Positions 34,070 through 46,720 of a stretch of 64,000 nt of DNA are shown here, piece after piece. Made by a program: the position numbers and the translations under genes. This DNA is from Chinchilla lanigera. Lineage: Eukaryota; Chordata; Mammalia; Rodentia; Chinchillidae. Within the stretch, counting starts at the first letter, position 1. Each line of letters starts with the position of its first letter. The stretch is from positions 777,999 through 841,998 of the forward strand of contig NW_004955517.1 of the NCBI RefSeq assembly GCF_000276665.1, in the 5' to 3' direction. The notes under the pieces are model-generated. The model searched no databases. It saw only the letters and a program-made list of their open reading frames with translations, and had not been told where the DNA came from.

Positions 34070-36490
34070 CTATTTTATAGATATTTTATATCCCTTACCT
34101 TTTTTACGCTAAGCACTATGCATTTAAGATTTACAGTGACCAGTAGGATGTGAAATGCAGACAGGATCCAGTGTTCTCCTCCATATAACTGGACACCGAC
34201 TGGCTGGGATTTGGGCTTCCTCTCCTCTCCAACTGGATGAGCTGTGTCCAAAAGTTTCTCCAGGTGCTATCACATGAGCATGTACTTTCCTGAATAGTCA
34301 GTAACCGGGCACAGGCTGTGTGGTCCCCCCTGGCAAGGGCTTGCACTGGTCCTAGGCAAGGGAGTAGGTCCTCCAGAGCACAACCTGGACATATCTGGCT
34401 GTGCTCCGGCCCAAATCACCTCTCTAGGGATGCTATGATGGAGGGTAACCAAGCATCCAACAGCTTGGTGTCATTCTCCCTGCCCCCCCAACTTCTCATC
34501 TTCCCATTTGAGATTTAGATAGCATGTGGCCAATCTGTGTACTTGGCAAACAATCCCTGGTGACTATGTGCCAGTGTGCTTCTATCTGCTGCCTAATACT
34601 CAGTGGTTGGCATCTAATACTTACCTAATCTCTCCCAGTAATGGACATACTGCTTTTGGCACCACAAATATCATACAAAGAGTATCCATACATATGTCCC
34701 TTACTAACTTTGTGAAGTGTATGCCAACAGAGTTGTGAGGTCATAGAAAAGTGTATATATATTAGGTCCTAGGAAATATATATTGCATGAATAGTTCCAG
34801 ATTGATCTACTATGGACACTTCCCTCTCTGCCCAAAGCTGATGGGCCTGTCTGGACACTTGATCCAAGCTGAGCCAGTTGAATTCCATCTAGAAATTTAG
34901 TTAGGAAAGGGAGTCTGATAGGGAGGGAAAACATTGAGGTCAGCTGTGATGAGATACAGAGGAGAGATCATCAGTCAGAGAGGTGCAGAGACCCTGACTG
35001 GAGTCTTGATTCAGTCTGGATTCGCAGTAGTTAGGTCTCATTTTTGTTGTCCTAATTCCTACCTTTGAGTTCCATGATATGTTCTTGGACAGCTTCCACC
35101 GCAAAGCAAGATCCAGCAAACTTCTGCTGCTGTGGTCAAATAAGCTTCTAACATAAAAGGGACAAATCACCCCAAATATCGACATCCAGCAAGTCCAAAT
35201 TTGATCTGCATGTTTCTGGAACTTTGCTGAAACCTGTGTCATAGAGACGACTGGGAAAGTAATGTTGGTTTTTGATTGAAAACTAAGTTGTATCAGTTGC
35301 TTTTCTCCTGAGAGGTAAGTTCTCCCATCAGATACGGGAAATACACACCCATTCTTGGACTTCCGTTAAGAGACTGAAAAAAAGACAATAATATACATTA
35401 GCAAAGTTTGATAGGACCAAGACCCTATAGCAGTAGATAACACCTAGGTAATGGGAAGATTTTAATATGTGACCTAGTAATCTAGTAATCTGGTTAGCAT
35501 TATGCAGGCAGAGTACACGTACAATTAATTGAGCTATTTAAATATTTTGCATCACAGTATACATTAGATGTAATTGAAAAATACTATTTTATTTAAAGCC
35601 ATTTATTATTGTGAAGGACACAGTGCCATTAGTCCTCCTCGTAATACTCCCCATCACTTTGAGCACAATCCCATCGCTCTTTTCACTTCTGGAAGCACTC
35701 TTTTGTCTTTCTTTAATTGTGCTGTTGTGGCTGCCAGGGACGTCTGGAACTCATTCAAATTGTTTACCTTTCATGCTCATTTTGACTTTGGGGAAGAGCT
35801 GGAAGTTCTGTGATGTGAGATCGGGTGTGTCAGGGGGATGAGGACGCATTATTGTGTTTTTATGAACCTGCATTTCTGTTGCACGACACTCAGCAACAGC
35901 ACTCGCTGTATTGTTTTTATCCCACCTTGTAAAGACACTCACTAAGGAGGGTGTCCAGAGCTCCTTTAGAAAGTGGCGAGAACAACGGGAGAAGTGCCTT
36001 CTAAGGTGGTGCAGCGTTTACAGGGGGTAATAGCAGTGTCTTTTACTATAATAAATTTTTAAAAATTGAACATTCACTGTATTTTTCAAGCATGCTTGTA
36101 AATTGCTCTTCTGCCTGAAGTCATGATTTGTATAGTCTTTAAAACTGTAGGCATTTCTTCCCTCGGTGACTTTCTTGGCCCCTGTGCTTTCACGATAAAT
36201 GCTTGGCTGGGTTTTGCTGAGGGTTAGGTTATCATACTGCCTTTTTGTAAGGCTGGTAAAAGGATGTGTTGTTCAAATTTATTTTGGGAAAAACTGAAGT
36301 GTTTGGTTAGAAATGTGGGAGCTGTTGAATTTACCACCATTGAAATACTTGCCTTTTTTATGACCAGGAAGTACAGGAAGAGTGATAGAAAGAACTCCTT
36401 ATTGGCAGGATGTAAAGGGGTGGTGGATATAATGCCAAGATATTTTCTCTCCTTTGGGGTTGCACAACACTGAAGATACATGCAGCTGTC
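34070..36490. other. No gene recognised
   Basis: Several short frames, no domains. No RNA gene. Some of 34130-34450 and 34790-35240 may be decayed repeat, but I see no diagnostic motif. Confidence 0.4.
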
Positions 36491-36502
36491 TCTACAGTTT
36501 AT

Positions 36503-36605
36503 TTATTTATTTATTTTTTGTTTTTCTTCTGGTACCAGGAATCGAACTCATGACCTTGTGCTTGCCAGGCAGGCTCTTTTGCCACTGAGCTAAATCCCCA
36601 GCCCC
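36503..36605 (-). mobile_element. ID SINE, intermediate copy
   Basis: Minus strand head ggggctggggatttagctca with gcaagcacaaggtcatgag; A-rich tail with ttattt units. Target-site duplication tctacagtttatt (36491-36503) and tctacagtctatt (36606-36618), one mismatch. Confidence 0.9.
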
Positions 36606-36618
36606 TCTACAGTCTATT

Positions 36619-37400
36619 AAGAAAATGCTTTCCCCTCTTTGAATGTTAATTGTCAGATCTCTTCTGTTTCTTTGGACTATCCTCTCTGCCTGCCATTCTA
36701 TCTGGAGAGTTATTTTCATTTCCTGTGCATTTGTTTTCCAATAATTTTACCTTTTCTTTTTTCCCATTGTGTGTTTCTTAGTTCATAGTCTATCTGTTGT
36801 GGGTCTCAGATAAAATGTAGTAAAAATTTAGATTTATAGCTAGGGAAAATCTGAATCAAGTGGTTTTAGTTAAGGAAAAACAGACTCTTAATGGCAAAAA
36901 ACCTAGCAAAATCACATGTGAAGCTACAATACACAGAAAAGAATAAGGCAGACATGGGAAAATGATCAGTGCTTTCATTTGAACATTTTTCAGCGGTCAG
37001 AGCAAGATCAGCAAAAAACAGTTGAGGCTGTGGGGAAGCAATAGCCAAGATCCTGTGAATTTACCAAAAAATCCAAAACAAAACAAAACAGAAAACCTTA
37101 TTTATTGCAGTCTGTAAGCTCTTGCTTTTCCCATGAAGATAAAAAGCAGAATTTAAAGCCACAATTCTTTGTCCCAGGAAACTTGTGAACATACTATTGT
37201 TACAGAGTTACATTTCTTTCTCTCATTTGGACAAATGAACTGCCGGGTCACACCACGTTTAAGTTTTCAACCTCTTTGAGTTATTTGAACTTCATGAAAT
37301 GAGTCAGAATAAGTGGATGAGGGAGCCGCACCCTGGGTCCCACTTACAGCAGCCCCTGTCCTTCAGGCATGAATTTGTATGTGTGGCCTTCTTTCCCCAG
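36619..37400. other. No gene recognised
   Basis: AT-rich, no repeat or exon apart from the exon-like interval that follows. Confidence 0.4.
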
Positions 37401-37494
37401 AGACAGAAAGTGGACAGAAAGCAGAGGTCTCTGGGGAGACTGCCGTGGAGCCTGGCCTCTGTCAAGCCCCGCTTCTTGAGAATCCCCTTTCAAG
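37401..37494 (+). other. Exon-like interval with good splice signals
   Basis: A polypyrimidine tract and ccttctttccccag precede the interval and cccctttcaag|gtaagg ends it. One frame stays open across all 94 bp and beyond on both sides (37299-37547). No protein similarity is recognised, so this could be a non-coding exon, a cryptic pseudo-exon or chance. Confidence 0.2.
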
Positions 37495-37889
37495 GTAAGG
37501 GTGTAACAGTAGCTCCCTGGAACAATCTCTTCAAATATCTAAACTAAAATTTGCAAAAAAGTGAGCAGATATTTTACTAGTTTCAAGAAAATTTTAAACT
37601 TCAATGCATGCTTCACGATTCCTTCTTTTACTAACTCCTCCCCAATAATTCACATATGTGAGTTATTGTGTGGCATTTGTGGGGGAGTTCATACCTCACT
37701 TAGGGGCCAGAACAGCTGGCACTCCGGGCCGTCCCTCCACCTTTCCTCTAATGAAACCTGGTTCAGTGCCTTCTCTGTGCTGGCTTCTGTGCTACATGGG
37801 GAGGATGTAACAGCAAGCATTACAGTGAATTATCCAAAGTCTCTTCTGTCCAGGAGTTTAGACTGCTGCACGACTCAAGCAGTCCTACT

Positions 37890-38650
37890 GAATGAATGTA
37901 CAAGTAGAGACATTTAAGAATCTTAAGCCCTGCACAGACAGGAGCTGGCTCTGGGCGAGGGGAAGGAGTGTGGTCAGGGGAGACTGTCCTCGGCAGAGCA
38001 GCTGGGCTGGGGAGTGGAGAAGGAGAAGGGAGGATGGGAGAGAGGTGCGGTGGACTGAGGGAGGGCGTGGTGAGAACAGAACCATGCGACTCTCAGGGCT
38101 TGGCAGGACACAGCACAGCCAGAAGGCCAAGGCAGTTGGCTCACGAGAACCCAGCTCGCACTGAGATGGATGAAGTGCACAGGAGGTATGTTTATAAAGA
38201 GGCAGGCTTTTGTCCTTTATCCTGAGAACCATGGGCAATTGTTGAAGGGACCTCAGCAGAAGGTAGAACTACTGAACCACTTCCTACAACCCTGGCCCAA
38301 AAGCAAGCTCGAGATCTAGTGGAAACTAAAGGGTGGTCAGACCAATCTTAGGCCAAAGAGTCTGGTGCAAAGACCATGGCAGAAGTTTCAGAACAGATGC
38401 TACAGCTACAAAATGGAAAATGGAGGCCATGGAGCGGGAAGCTGTGAGGCTGGCCAGAGGAAAGCTGCTGCTGGGAGAGAATGGTGGAGTAGACTACTAT
38501 AGCGGAGAGTGGGAAAGAGTTGGCAGAAGACACAGCTGATGATCCTGGGTGATGGGACAGAACTTGAGGGCGTTGGGGAGAGATGACAGGTACCAAGAAC
38601 AGTTCTCAGGCTTCTGGCTGAGGGATGGGAGGGACGGTGGCACATGTCGG
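37890..38650 (+). mobile_element. Ancient dispersed repeat, family unsure
   Basis: Contains phrases I associate with a widespread old mammalian repeat, such as tttgtcctttatcctgagaa with ccatgggcaattgttgaa. Much of the interval is purine-rich and lowly conserved. The frames on both strands here come from this composition. Confidence 0.35.
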
Positions 38651-38814
38651 TGAGCTAAGATAATCCGGAGGATGGACCGTCCCGCAGCATCCTGATCAGT
38701 TCGTCTGTTTACTTGTGTTTAATTTTCAAGTCTGTCTGTGCTGAGCTCCAACTTGAGAAAGGCGATATAGTGTGGGCAATTTGAAAAGTTACAGCTAACA
38801 AAAAAGAAGACAAA

Positions 38815-39180
38815 CATTTTGACTGGGCACTAATATGCCAGGCACTGGGTTTAGCATTGAGAGTCCAGCATTGAAGAAAATTAGTCTCTGATCTGGCCTT
38901 TGCAGAGAACTCGGTTTAACAGAGCAGGTAAACAATGTAGAATCAGAATCACTTCATCATTTGTTCTTCATGTGATGAGAAGCACAGGAATAGGACCCAG
39001 TGGACTGATAGCTTTGGGGTGCAAGGGGAGGGTGAAAGTGGCTCCAAAGGAAGACTTTCCCAGGAGGAGTGGACCAAGTGCAGACTTGAGCAACGAACTG
39101 GCAAAGAGAAGAAAGCCCAACTTGCTGGGGGAGGGAATTAACAGTTTTGAAATTCCCAAGGAATGGCAAATATAAGGTGT
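38815..39180 (+). mobile_element. Ancient dispersed repeat, family unsure (second copy)
   Basis: Starts with gggcactaatatgccaggca, gtttagcattgagagtcc and aacagagcaggtaaacaatg. This resembles the opening part of the same old repeat as 37890-38650. Confidence 0.35.
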
Positions 39181-39751
39181 TAAAGAGTGAGAGGGATACC
39201 CCGGCTGGGGAAATTGGGTGTGGGGAGACTGGAAAGAGACAGTGATGTATGAGGGAACTGTGTATAGACAGGCCCTGGCAGACCAGGACTTACGGCTTTC
39301 TGTAACCTGTGCATCTGAAAGCTGTCTGTACCCTTGTCCTCATTCCTTAGAAGCCCAGGGTGCAAGAGGCACTGTATTATAAAACTTGTGACATTAACAC
39401 GCGGCAAGTTTCAGGAGAGAGAAGAGGAGCTGGCTGCACCAGGGGTATGGCCTCAACCAAGAACTTTTGACTCCATGTTTCAAGCTCTGGTTTACCCCTT
39501 TTGTTTTTCTTTAACGTTTGGGCCTGGAATAATTTTATCTGATTCACCCGTTCGTTCCCACTAGGTTTTGAGCTTACATTTTGACCAGAGTTATAGAGAG
39601 TGTTGCACAGGGTATCCTGCTTCTCTGAGTCACCTTCTGGAGTGTTTTCTGTCTTTTACTGACCTCTGAGCCTTCTCCAGAGAACGTGGTTATCGTTATT
39701 ATCCTGGATGAGAGTGGAGATGAAAAGTTTGTAAAAGATAAGATGTCACTG

Positions 39752-40163
39752 TTATGGTTTAGATGTGAAGTCTCAAGTATTCAGAAGCGGGGTTTTGGAA
39801 GGAGATTGGATCACAAAGGCACTAACCTCATCGGGGGATTGATCCATTGATGAGGACAGTACCTGGAAGTGCTGGTAAGAGGTGCGGCCTGGTGGGAGGA
39901 GCTGAGTCACTGGGCGTGTGGCCTGGCAGGGTGTGTTCTTGTCCAAGGGTGTGTGGTTGTTCACGGCTCCTCCTCCTTTCTCTGCTTCCTGGCTGCCAAG
40001 GGTTGAGCAGCTGTCCTCCTGGAGCCTTCCACTACGCCGTTTCTGCTCTGAAGCCAGCACACCATGGGCCGAGCTCACTGAAACTGTGAACCAAAGTAAA
40101 CCTCTCTTCTTTAAATTACACGTGCGGGGTATTTTGTCCCAGTGATTGTAAAGTGACTAATAT
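39752..40163 (+). mobile_element. Solo MaLR-type LTR, sense
   Basis: Starts gttatggtttagatgtgaag, has gaagattggatcac-like text near 39801, gctgggaggagctgagtcac near 39893, gaaactgtgaaccaaagtaa and the signal cctctcttctttaaattac, and ends gtaaagtgactaatata. No internal region. Its last bases recur at 40972-41016. Confidence 0.8.
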
Positions 40164-40179
40164 AGTCACAGTGAAGTAG
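40135..40179 (+). repeat. Short duplicated segment (LTR tail plus flank), partner at 40972
   Basis: Spans the last part of the MaLR LTR and about 15 bases of flank. Matches 40972-41016 in 42 of 45 positions. Confidence 0.9.
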
Positions 40180-40788
40180 TCTCATGGCACTATGTCCTAC
40201 CTGCCTTCAGTTCCAACATGTACTTTGATATGAAAATTCGATTCTCTCCTCTGTTTTGTTGTGTTGTATTTTTTCCAGTCTCCTTTTCCAGTCTCCTTTC
40301 CATCTCCTAAACCCTCTGCCCTGCTGAATCCCTGTGTCCTTTTATTATGTTGTAAGTTCCTCCTGTGGGCCACAAGAAAAGAGGCCTCATCAAGATCTCC
40401 CCCTCTTTTAATACCTCGCTTGAAAGGAAGAAAAGTATCAGGGAGCATTTTAATCTTTCCCATTTTCTAGATACAATCAGGTACACATTGATTTGAGGCA
40501 TTCTTTCAGAAAGGAGCTCATGGGTTTCTTTGTGTGTGTGTCTTAGCAGCTCTCCTGGTAATTAGAGCTGCGTGCATGCCCTGAGATAGGCAGCTTCTTT
40601 GCGGACTGTTCTGGGGATGCCATGACTGGTTGTACCTTGGAAATGAAATCATCTCCTTTTTGTGCACTTCTTCATTTCAGATATTCCAGCAATTGCTGCT
40701 CTCTGAAGACAGAACAAACATAGCTTTTAGATTCTTTCTGAAACAGTTTAGGCACCATACATTTTTTAATTGGTGTGTGCATATGAGC

Positions 40789-40790
<2 letters not shown>

Positions 40791-40826
<36 letters not shown>
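40791..40826. repeat. (TG)n microsatellite
   Basis: About 17 TG units, ending gtgcatatg. Confidence 0.95.
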
Positions 40827-40889
40827 ATATGCAGAGGAGAAAGTAGAGGAAACACAGAGGTGAGGAGGAGAACTCAGGTGAGGGAACTC

Positions 40890-41100
40890 GGAATATCAAG
40901 TTAGAATCTGGGCTCTGTCTGGCCCACTCCATCCATATAACCCTGGATGTATCACCCTACTGCTCCATTTCTGTCCCAGTGATTGTAAAGTGACTAATAT
41001 AGTCATAGCAAAGTAGCTTCTTCATTTGTGAAATGGAAGTAATAATAATTCCTGTCCTCATCCAAGAGCTGGCTCGAGGCTCTGAACAAATGCTTCCTAA
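40890..41100 (+). mobile_element. MIR SINE, split by a 45-bp insert
   Basis: MIR text before the insert: gttagaatctgggctctgtc, atgtatcaccctactgctcc. After it: ttcttcatttgtgaaatgga, agtaataataattcctgtcc. The insert at 40972-41016 is a copy of 40135-40179 and interrupts the element between the usual cctcagttt and cttcatctg positions. Confidence 0.65.
40972..41016 (+). repeat. Short duplicated segment inside a MIR, partner at 40135
   Basis: Carries the MaLR LTR tail gtgattgtaaagtgactaat and 15 bases of the LTR's flank, without the rest of the LTR. Confidence 0.9.
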
Positions 41101-42371
41101 CATGAGATTGTTCTAGTAAGCATCACTGCCTCTCCCACTGTGTGTTAATAATTCGTCCACTGGATTCATTGTTCAGTGACACTGGAACTGGCATGACCTA
41201 GCTTGGTGTGGGAGAACAGGTGGAGGTGGGGGAAAGTGCAGTGGGAGCTGTGGTCATTCCAGAAAGGAACAAGGGAGTCCAACACCACCACAGCAACAGA
41301 GCTGATGAGAAAAAGGGGCGGAATTCAGGATAAGATAGAGGGGGTTGGTTAGAACCTTTATGAGGGAGATAAAACTTAAGCTGAAGTCATCATAGATGGA
41401 GATGAGTGATTGCAGACAAATATGCAGAAAAGTTTGTCTGGGAAGAGACACATCATTGAGGGTTGGGTAGAAACCACTTGTCATCTTTTTGTCCAACAAC
41501 ATAGCACACTCAGAAAAGCAAAGGCTAAAAGGTGCTTTCTGTGGAAAAGACCTTAGGCCATCACATGGATGATTTTTCATTTTAGGAAAACATGGCATGA
41601 AGAATTTATTAACTTCTAATTGTTTAAACAAATTTCTTCGTACGTGGTAGTAGAAGCCTGAAAACCTCAAAGAGACTTAGACCTTGCAGTGCAGGTTAAA
41701 GTGATCTTTGCATTTTACGGAGCAGAAGGCTGGCGTAGGAGGGAATCACAATGTCTGGAATGTGTACAGAGGGGGCGTCCCTGTGGAGCTCGCTCCTTCA
41801 CTGGTACACGTTCATTAACAGAATCAGAAGAAACACCAGCAACAACTGATGCAATGAAACCTGCGTTGTAAGTCTGTGTGATAATGACGGACCTGCAGTT
41901 TGACATATTTTTTGTCTTTTTAAAATATTGTTTACTGACAAATGTGAAGCATGTGGATGTGAATCATGCTAGCTGAAAATATTGCAGTAGCTGATAACAC
42001 TCTGTATAGATGGGGACTGAATTCAATTAACTACAACAAATATGTCTACTCTCATTATATTCTCTACTTCTAGATCTACTGGTATGTGTTGTTTTAATGA
42101 GCGAAGTTAACATACCATTATTATTCCATCTAAATAAATGAAAGATACACATTTATGTCACTTTACATTAGCATAGTACTGTACATTGTTTATATTTTAG
42201 GAAAATCATTTTCTAAATGTCCTAATTATTCATGCATGAGGCAAGCATTTGATTTACCAGATGCATGGGGATTTATGGAGGACACAGGAAATTTTATAGG
42301 CATTTTCTGAGACTTGGCACCAACGGGCACATAGTCATGTTCCTAGGCGTTGTTTTAATGCCAGGGAGATG
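41101..42371. other. No gene recognised
   Basis: Frame 41254-41670 (138 codons, minus) is the largest but has no domain. No exon or nameable repeat. Confidence 0.45.
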
Positions 42372-42793
42372 TAATGGCTTAGATCTAGACACCACCACCC
42401 CCAAGCCTCATACCTTTATAGGTGGGGTTTTTCAGAGCTGGCTGTATTTAGGGCATGTGATACTGGGATTAAGGGTGTGTGGTACGGAATTAATCCACTG
42501 GTAGGAATTAGCATAGTTGTGGGTGTGGGTAATGGAGGACCCACAGTGGGTGTGGGTGGTACCACTCAGTAGGCTTATAGCCTAGATTTCCCCTCTCCCT
42601 TGCTGCTTTGCTGGTTTTTGCTTGCTACAGCATGGACTACTTCTCTGCTGTGATGTGTCTCTACCATGCTGCCTGCCTGGAAACAACGGATTAGGAACTG
42701 AAACCTCTACAAACTGTGGGCTGAAATAAACCTTTCTTCCTCTAACTTGTGGTATTGGGTATTCCATCTCAGCAACAACAAAAGTAAGTAAGA
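42372..42793 (+). mobile_element. Solo MaLR-type LTR, sense
   Basis: Starts tgtaatggcttagatctaga, contains cctttataggtggggtttttc and gtgatactgggattaagggt, then gaactgaaacctctacaaac and the signal gaaataaacctttc. It ends near tatctcagcaacaacaaaagt. Related to 8458-8828. An internal repeated gtgggtgtgggt motif occurs near 42520-42560. Confidence 0.78.
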
Positions 42794-42899
42794 CTGGGGT
42801 CACAGAGGACATAAGATAGCTTTTGTAGAACACTGAGCGAGTGAACATTAAGAACTGTTACAAGTTAAGGAGTACAACTTTGGTACTGGGTGAAAAATA

Positions 42900-43740
42900 G
42901 ATTAGGGAGACTAGAATAGTCAATAAGCACCACACAAGAGGCTCAGTGTCACAAGTCATTAGAGAATGTGAATCAGTGGTGTAATGAAACACTGCAGTGA
43001 GACGTCACTTCACATTCACTCGGAAGACTACGATCAGAATGGTAGCAATAACAAGTGTTGGCGAGGACGAGCAGGTTTTGCTGATGAGAGTGAAAACTAG
43101 CGCAGCCACTTTGGAAATCAGGTAATTCTTCAAAATGTGGAACATAGAACTGACCACACGACCTAGCAATTCTATACGTAGACATATATCCAGCATAAAT
43201 AAAAATATATCTCCACAGAAACACCGGTACGTGGATACTTTAGCAGCATTGCTCAGAACAAAGAAGACAGCAAATAAACCAAATAATCATCAGCTGATAA
43301 ATGGTTATATGACACATGGTATGTCCGTAAAGTAGAATATTATTCAGCCGTGAAAGGGAATGAAGTCTTCCTGCTTATTACAACATGAGTAAATTCTGAA
43401 AACATTTTGCCAAATGAAAGAGCCTGTCAGAAAAGATAACATTTTAATACTTCCTTTATATAAAATATCTGGACTAGGCAAATTCAAGGAAGGAAAAGGT
43501 AGATTCAAGTTTGCCATGGCCTTGGGAGGTGAGGATGAAGGATGATTGCTAATGGGGATGGGTTTTGGTGGGGGGTGGTGATGAGAATGTTCTGGAATGT
43601 CGTGAATTTGGATAATGGTGATTGTTACAGAACTCTTTGAATATTCTAAAACCCACCATAGTATCGACTTAATGAGTGAATAGATGGTATGTGTACCTCA
43701 TTAACTATGCTAAGGAAAAGATAAACAAGAAGGGAGACTG
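42900..43740 (+). mobile_element. L1M 3' end (truncated), sense
   Basis: Matches the late ORF2 and 3' region of an old L1: agtcattagagaatgtgaat, gagacgtcacttcacattca, ataacaagtgttggcgagga, tattattcagccgtgaaagg, then aatgttctggaatgtcgtga and ttgttacagaactctttgaa. 5'-truncated, no open ORF2. Confidence 0.82.
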
Positions 43741-44313
43741 GTGAGGATGTGAATTGTGTGAGCAACCTCTCCTCTTGCTGCAGGTCAAAACTGGCTAGAC
43801 CTCAGAGCTGCTTGTGGGTAATGAACTGCCAAATGTCACAGTCTGGCAGTCAGAATGCCCTGTGCATCCCCCAGTCCTTACGTCCCAGTCCCACATACTG
43901 ACCTGCTGTTTATCTGCACCCATGCACACTTATTTCTACTTGCTTTTGCTTAGGTTCTGTTATATTTTTCTTTTCCTTCTATTTCTAGTAGGAAAAGAGT
44001 TTAATTTTTGAGCTCAGTTCAGACTCCTCCTTGAAACTCACCTTGGCTGCCCGGCTGTGTAATGCTTATTTTCTGTGGACCTATTATGTGTGGCTTGTTC
44101 CACTACACAACCTCAGCCACAGAACATTTCAAAAGTTCTCTTTGAATCCACCGTTTTTAATCTCCTTCTCCTTCTGTGTCTGTTTCTCCAGCTCCTATTC
44201 TTTCCCTCTCTCCAAATTCTGACAATTGAGTCTTCTCTGCTAACTTAAAGTTCTAACTTTCTCTCCACCTAATCAGTATCTATAAAACTGATCACATTTT
44301 GTTTCCTAAGACG
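43741..44313. other. No gene recognised
   Basis: T-rich sequence; frames 43814-44011 and 44031-44222 lack support. Confidence 0.45.
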
Positions 44314-44314
44314 T

Positions 44315-44675
44315 ATTGGTCAGCTTTCTGTTCCTGTGACAAAATTCCTGAGATAAATCAATTTATAAGGAGAAACTATTTATTTTGGCTCATGTTTAAG
44401 AGAGTTCAGCCACAGTCACTTCGATCTTGGGCCTGTGGCAAGGCAGAGCATCAGGGTGGGGAGAATGACAGGAAAGCTGTTGACCTAAGCATCAGGATTG
44501 GGGGAGGTGGGAAGGAGAGTCTGACGTCCTCTTCAAAGGCGTGCTCCCAGTGACCTCACTTCTTCCACCTGGCCCCACTTCCCAAAGGTTCCACTAGCTT
44601 GTCGTAGCACTGGAGAAGACAACCAACCCTTTAATACAGGGGCCTTTGGAGGCACTCCACATCCAAACTATCACA
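44315..44675 (-). mobile_element. Solo MaLR-type LTR, antisense
   Basis: Starts gtattggtcagctttctgtt with cctgtgacaaaattcctgag and tttattttggctcatg, and ends ggcactccacatccaaacta. Full-length reverse layout, including gacctcacttcttccacctg and ggccccacttcccaaagg. Confidence 0.82.
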
Positions 44676-45105
44676 AAAAGCTAGATGTACAGCAGACTTT
44701 CCTTTCACAAAGGGTCGCCTTCTCATTACAGCATTCGGGTCCCTTTCCAATGCTTAGGTTTTGATGGTAATTTCTAGCAGAATGTAACAAGACAAGCACA
44801 AGAAAGCACTCAGGTGTGCATTTTTTAACCTGGGGACCCCACCCACAAAATCTCCTTTGGGCTTCCTGAGCAGATTGATAACAAGTTTTGCATAATCCAT
44901 TCAACAAATGTTTTTAATAAATCTTCAATAAATCTTGAGTACCTACTGTGTGCCAGGCAGCAGTTCCCATGTGTACCACAAAGAGTGAAACAGTCTAGGG
45001 ACTTTGATATTATACAAGATCAGAGGGTAACAAGTGTACTTCAAAACCTTAAATCAGGTGACTGAGAAAGAATGAGTGAGAGGCAGCTTAAGACTGGGTG
45101 GGAAT
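44676..45105. other. No gene recognised
   Basis: A possible MIR scrap near 44940 (ctactgtgtgccaggcagca). Nothing else. Confidence 0.4.
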
Positions 45106-45233
45106 GGGCTGGGGATATAGCTCAGTGGCACAGCACCTACTTGGTAAGCACAAGGGAGTGAGTTCAATTCTCAGTACAAAACAAAACAAAACAAAACAAA
45201 CAAAACAAAACAAACCCCCTCCCCAAAAGAAAA
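45106..45233 (+). mobile_element. ID SINE, old copy with (CAAAA)n tail
   Basis: Head gggctggggatatagctcag with cacctacttggtaagcacaa, then a long aaacaaaacaaaac tail. Imperfect flanking repeats (agactgggtgggaa near 45091 and agattgagtgggtaggaa near 45235). Confidence 0.82.
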
Positions 45234-45239
45234 CAGATT

Positions 45240-45990
45240 GAGTGGGTAGGAAAGGTTTACAAGGATCTGAACTGTGATCTGAGTTACTAGGAGCAGCGCC
45301 AGGCTTTCCTAGGAGGCAAAACAGCTCGCGTACAGACTCCAGCACCAGAAAGTGCTTTGAGAGTTCAGAGATCTGCAGTGTGGAGTGGCTGTCTGGTAGG
45401 CACAGGTACAGTTGAAAAACACACAGGGGCTCGGTCTGTGGTTTTGCATGTTACTGTACTGCACTGAGTTTTTCTAGTTTTGATGAAAGCAACTACAGGA
45501 AATTTGACATGTACTGGTTTGTAAGTGGGTTGAAATTTGGGAATGTCATGTTTATTTTCTTTTCCTATACAGAAACTAATCATCCCAGAAAGTTAAAAGG
45601 CAAATGTAGAGAGATGGTGAGGGGGAGATTTGACACTCTTCCCTTCAGCTGAGTGTCCAGCTAATAAACATCAAAATATACAACACACCAAGCTTCAAGT
45701 GATTAAGAGATAGCGTCAGGAGTGCTGTTGCCCGCAGTCGCCGAGAAGCACTGTGGGTCTCACTTTTTTTTTTTTTTTTTGCACAATCAGATTCTAGTTT
45801 AAAAGCAACAGGAAGGATTTTTTTTTGGCTTAGGAAAAGTTTAAAAGGCCTTCCTACTGCCACACCCAAGAGAATGTACATCTTACAATGGAGAAAAACA
45901 ATTCCGTTGGTTGGAGAGATAAAGAATGGTAATATCACATACTTCTAATCAGAATTCGAAAGAGCATTTTGGAGCAACAGTGCATTCCAA
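45240..45990. other. No gene recognised
   Basis: No exon or nameable repeat. A poly-T run occurs near 45763-45780. Confidence 0.45.
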
Positions 45991-45999
45991 TCAAAATCC

Positions 46000-46512
46000 A
46001 TAGATAAAATAAATAAAATAGGTAAAAATCCATAATAATGTCTATTCCTTTAGATTTGGAAGTCTACTCTAAGGAATTTATATTAAGAAAAAGATCAGAG
46101 AGCTATACAAACATTTAGCTCCAAGTATGTTCAACCACTTTTAAAAGTAGTCAAATTTAAAAACTTTCAAAATAGAAATAGGAAATTCTTGAATTTTGCA
46201 TTCCACAAAATAACGACTTAGAATAATGACAAAAATATTTTCATGAAGTATGCTTCAGTGAAAAATATGCCAATTTTTCACTATATTTGATAGTTAGCAG
46301 GGAAAAAATAAATTACAAAATACCCTGTGAATTCTGGTATCAATTCTGACATTAATTAAAGAAAAGTATAATTTTTTTCACAATGTTAACAGTTATTGAC
46401 TTTGAAAGATTAGATAACAGATTTTTACTTTCTTTCCTTTTGATATATACTTTTCATTTATTTCCTAAAATTTCTAAAGTAAATACAAGTAAAAATGTAA
46501 TAAAAGAAATCC
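46000..46512 (+). mobile_element. L1M 3' end, sense
   Basis: Late ORF2 and 3' UTR landmarks of an L1MA/MB-like element: tctactctaaggaatttata, atattaagaaaaagatcaga, caatgttaacagttattgac, then atttcctaaaatttctaaag and the A-rich 3' end aagtaaaaatgtaataaaag. Confidence 0.75.
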
Positions 46513-46539
46513 ATATTAATGAAAATAACTAAAAATGCA

Positions 46540-46720
46540 TCTGTAGTGTGCCAGTTACTAAGTTCTTTGCCTTGTGAAGGTAAGTTTATTTAATGTTTAT
46601 AGTCATCTTCTGAGAAGTACTGTTATTAATCAATTATCTATTGAAAAACTGAGGCACAGAAATATCATGTACCATAGTAACACCTGTAGCAAATACCGGC
46701 ACTGTATTTGGAGTCTCAGG
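46540..46720 (-). mobile_element. MIR SINE, antisense
   Basis: gtgccagttactaagttctt at one end and gaaaaactgaggcacagaaa near 46643. Confidence 0.65.
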
